Shown here piece by piece: positions 5,741-5,774 of a stretch of DNA of 5,774 nt (within the stretch, counting starts at the first letter, position 1; each line of letters starts with the position of its first letter). Where the stretch lies: positions 1-5,774 of the forward strand of contig JACMLI010000447.1 of NCBI GenBank assembly GCA_014379705.1. The letters are read 5' to 3'. Below the pieces are notes generated by a model, which searched no databases, had not been told where the DNA came from, and was given only the letters and a program-made list of their open reading frames with translations. Position numbers and translations under genes: made by a program. Source of the stretch: Gemmatimonadaceae bacterium (GTDB lineage Bacteria; Gemmatimonadota; Gemmatimonadetes; Gemmatimonadales; Gemmatimonadaceae).

Positions 5741-5774
5741 TGGCTACTCGCCGGAGCCAAGGCGATCGCACCGA

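Overview
The window is GC-rich (roughly two thirds G+C by eye, with strongly G/C-biased third codon positions). It reads as bacterial chromosome from a poorly characterised environmental lineage. The mix of a membrane-anchored LytTR regulator, a PD40-type lipoprotein, a long exported Kelch-like protein and short interspersed palindromes would fit Gemmatimonadota or a similar soil phylum. That placement is inference; no marker gene is present.

Layout, left to right. The 3' end of an unidentified plus-strand gene (to 188) is followed by a gene-free stretch (189-537). This stretch holds seven copies of a 17-bp imperfect palindrome, four in one orientation and then three inverted (248-431), which looks like a REP/BIME-type array. 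A small gene for a disordered hydrophilic protein follows (538-744, +). It converges, with only 7 bp between stop codons, on a minus-strand gene for an integral-membrane LytTR transcription regulator (752-1600). That regulator is divergent from a lipoprotein with a TolB/PD40-like beta-propeller (1721-2683, +), and the two share a 120-bp intergenic region. The lipoprotein gene converges on a minus-strand gene for an exported protein of twelve Kelch-like units (2746-4584), with a hairpin terminator between them. Upstream of the Kelch-like gene, on the same strand, is a class I SAM-dependent methyltransferase of the Methyltransf_24 type (4689-5573). The last 200 bp are non-coding upstream sequence with a long imperfect inverted repeat made of short purine-rich units.

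No pathway links all the genes. The most economical grouping is the divergent regulator/lipoprotein pair, which may be regulator and target, and the methyltransferase to Kelch-like pair, which may be co-transcribed across a 104-bp gap. I saw no CRISPR array, tRNA, rRNA, transposase, phage gene or recognisable defence system. The least explained parts are the non-coding structures: the flipped palindrome array, the three stacked hairpins at the methyltransferase 3' end, and the terminal inverted repeat.
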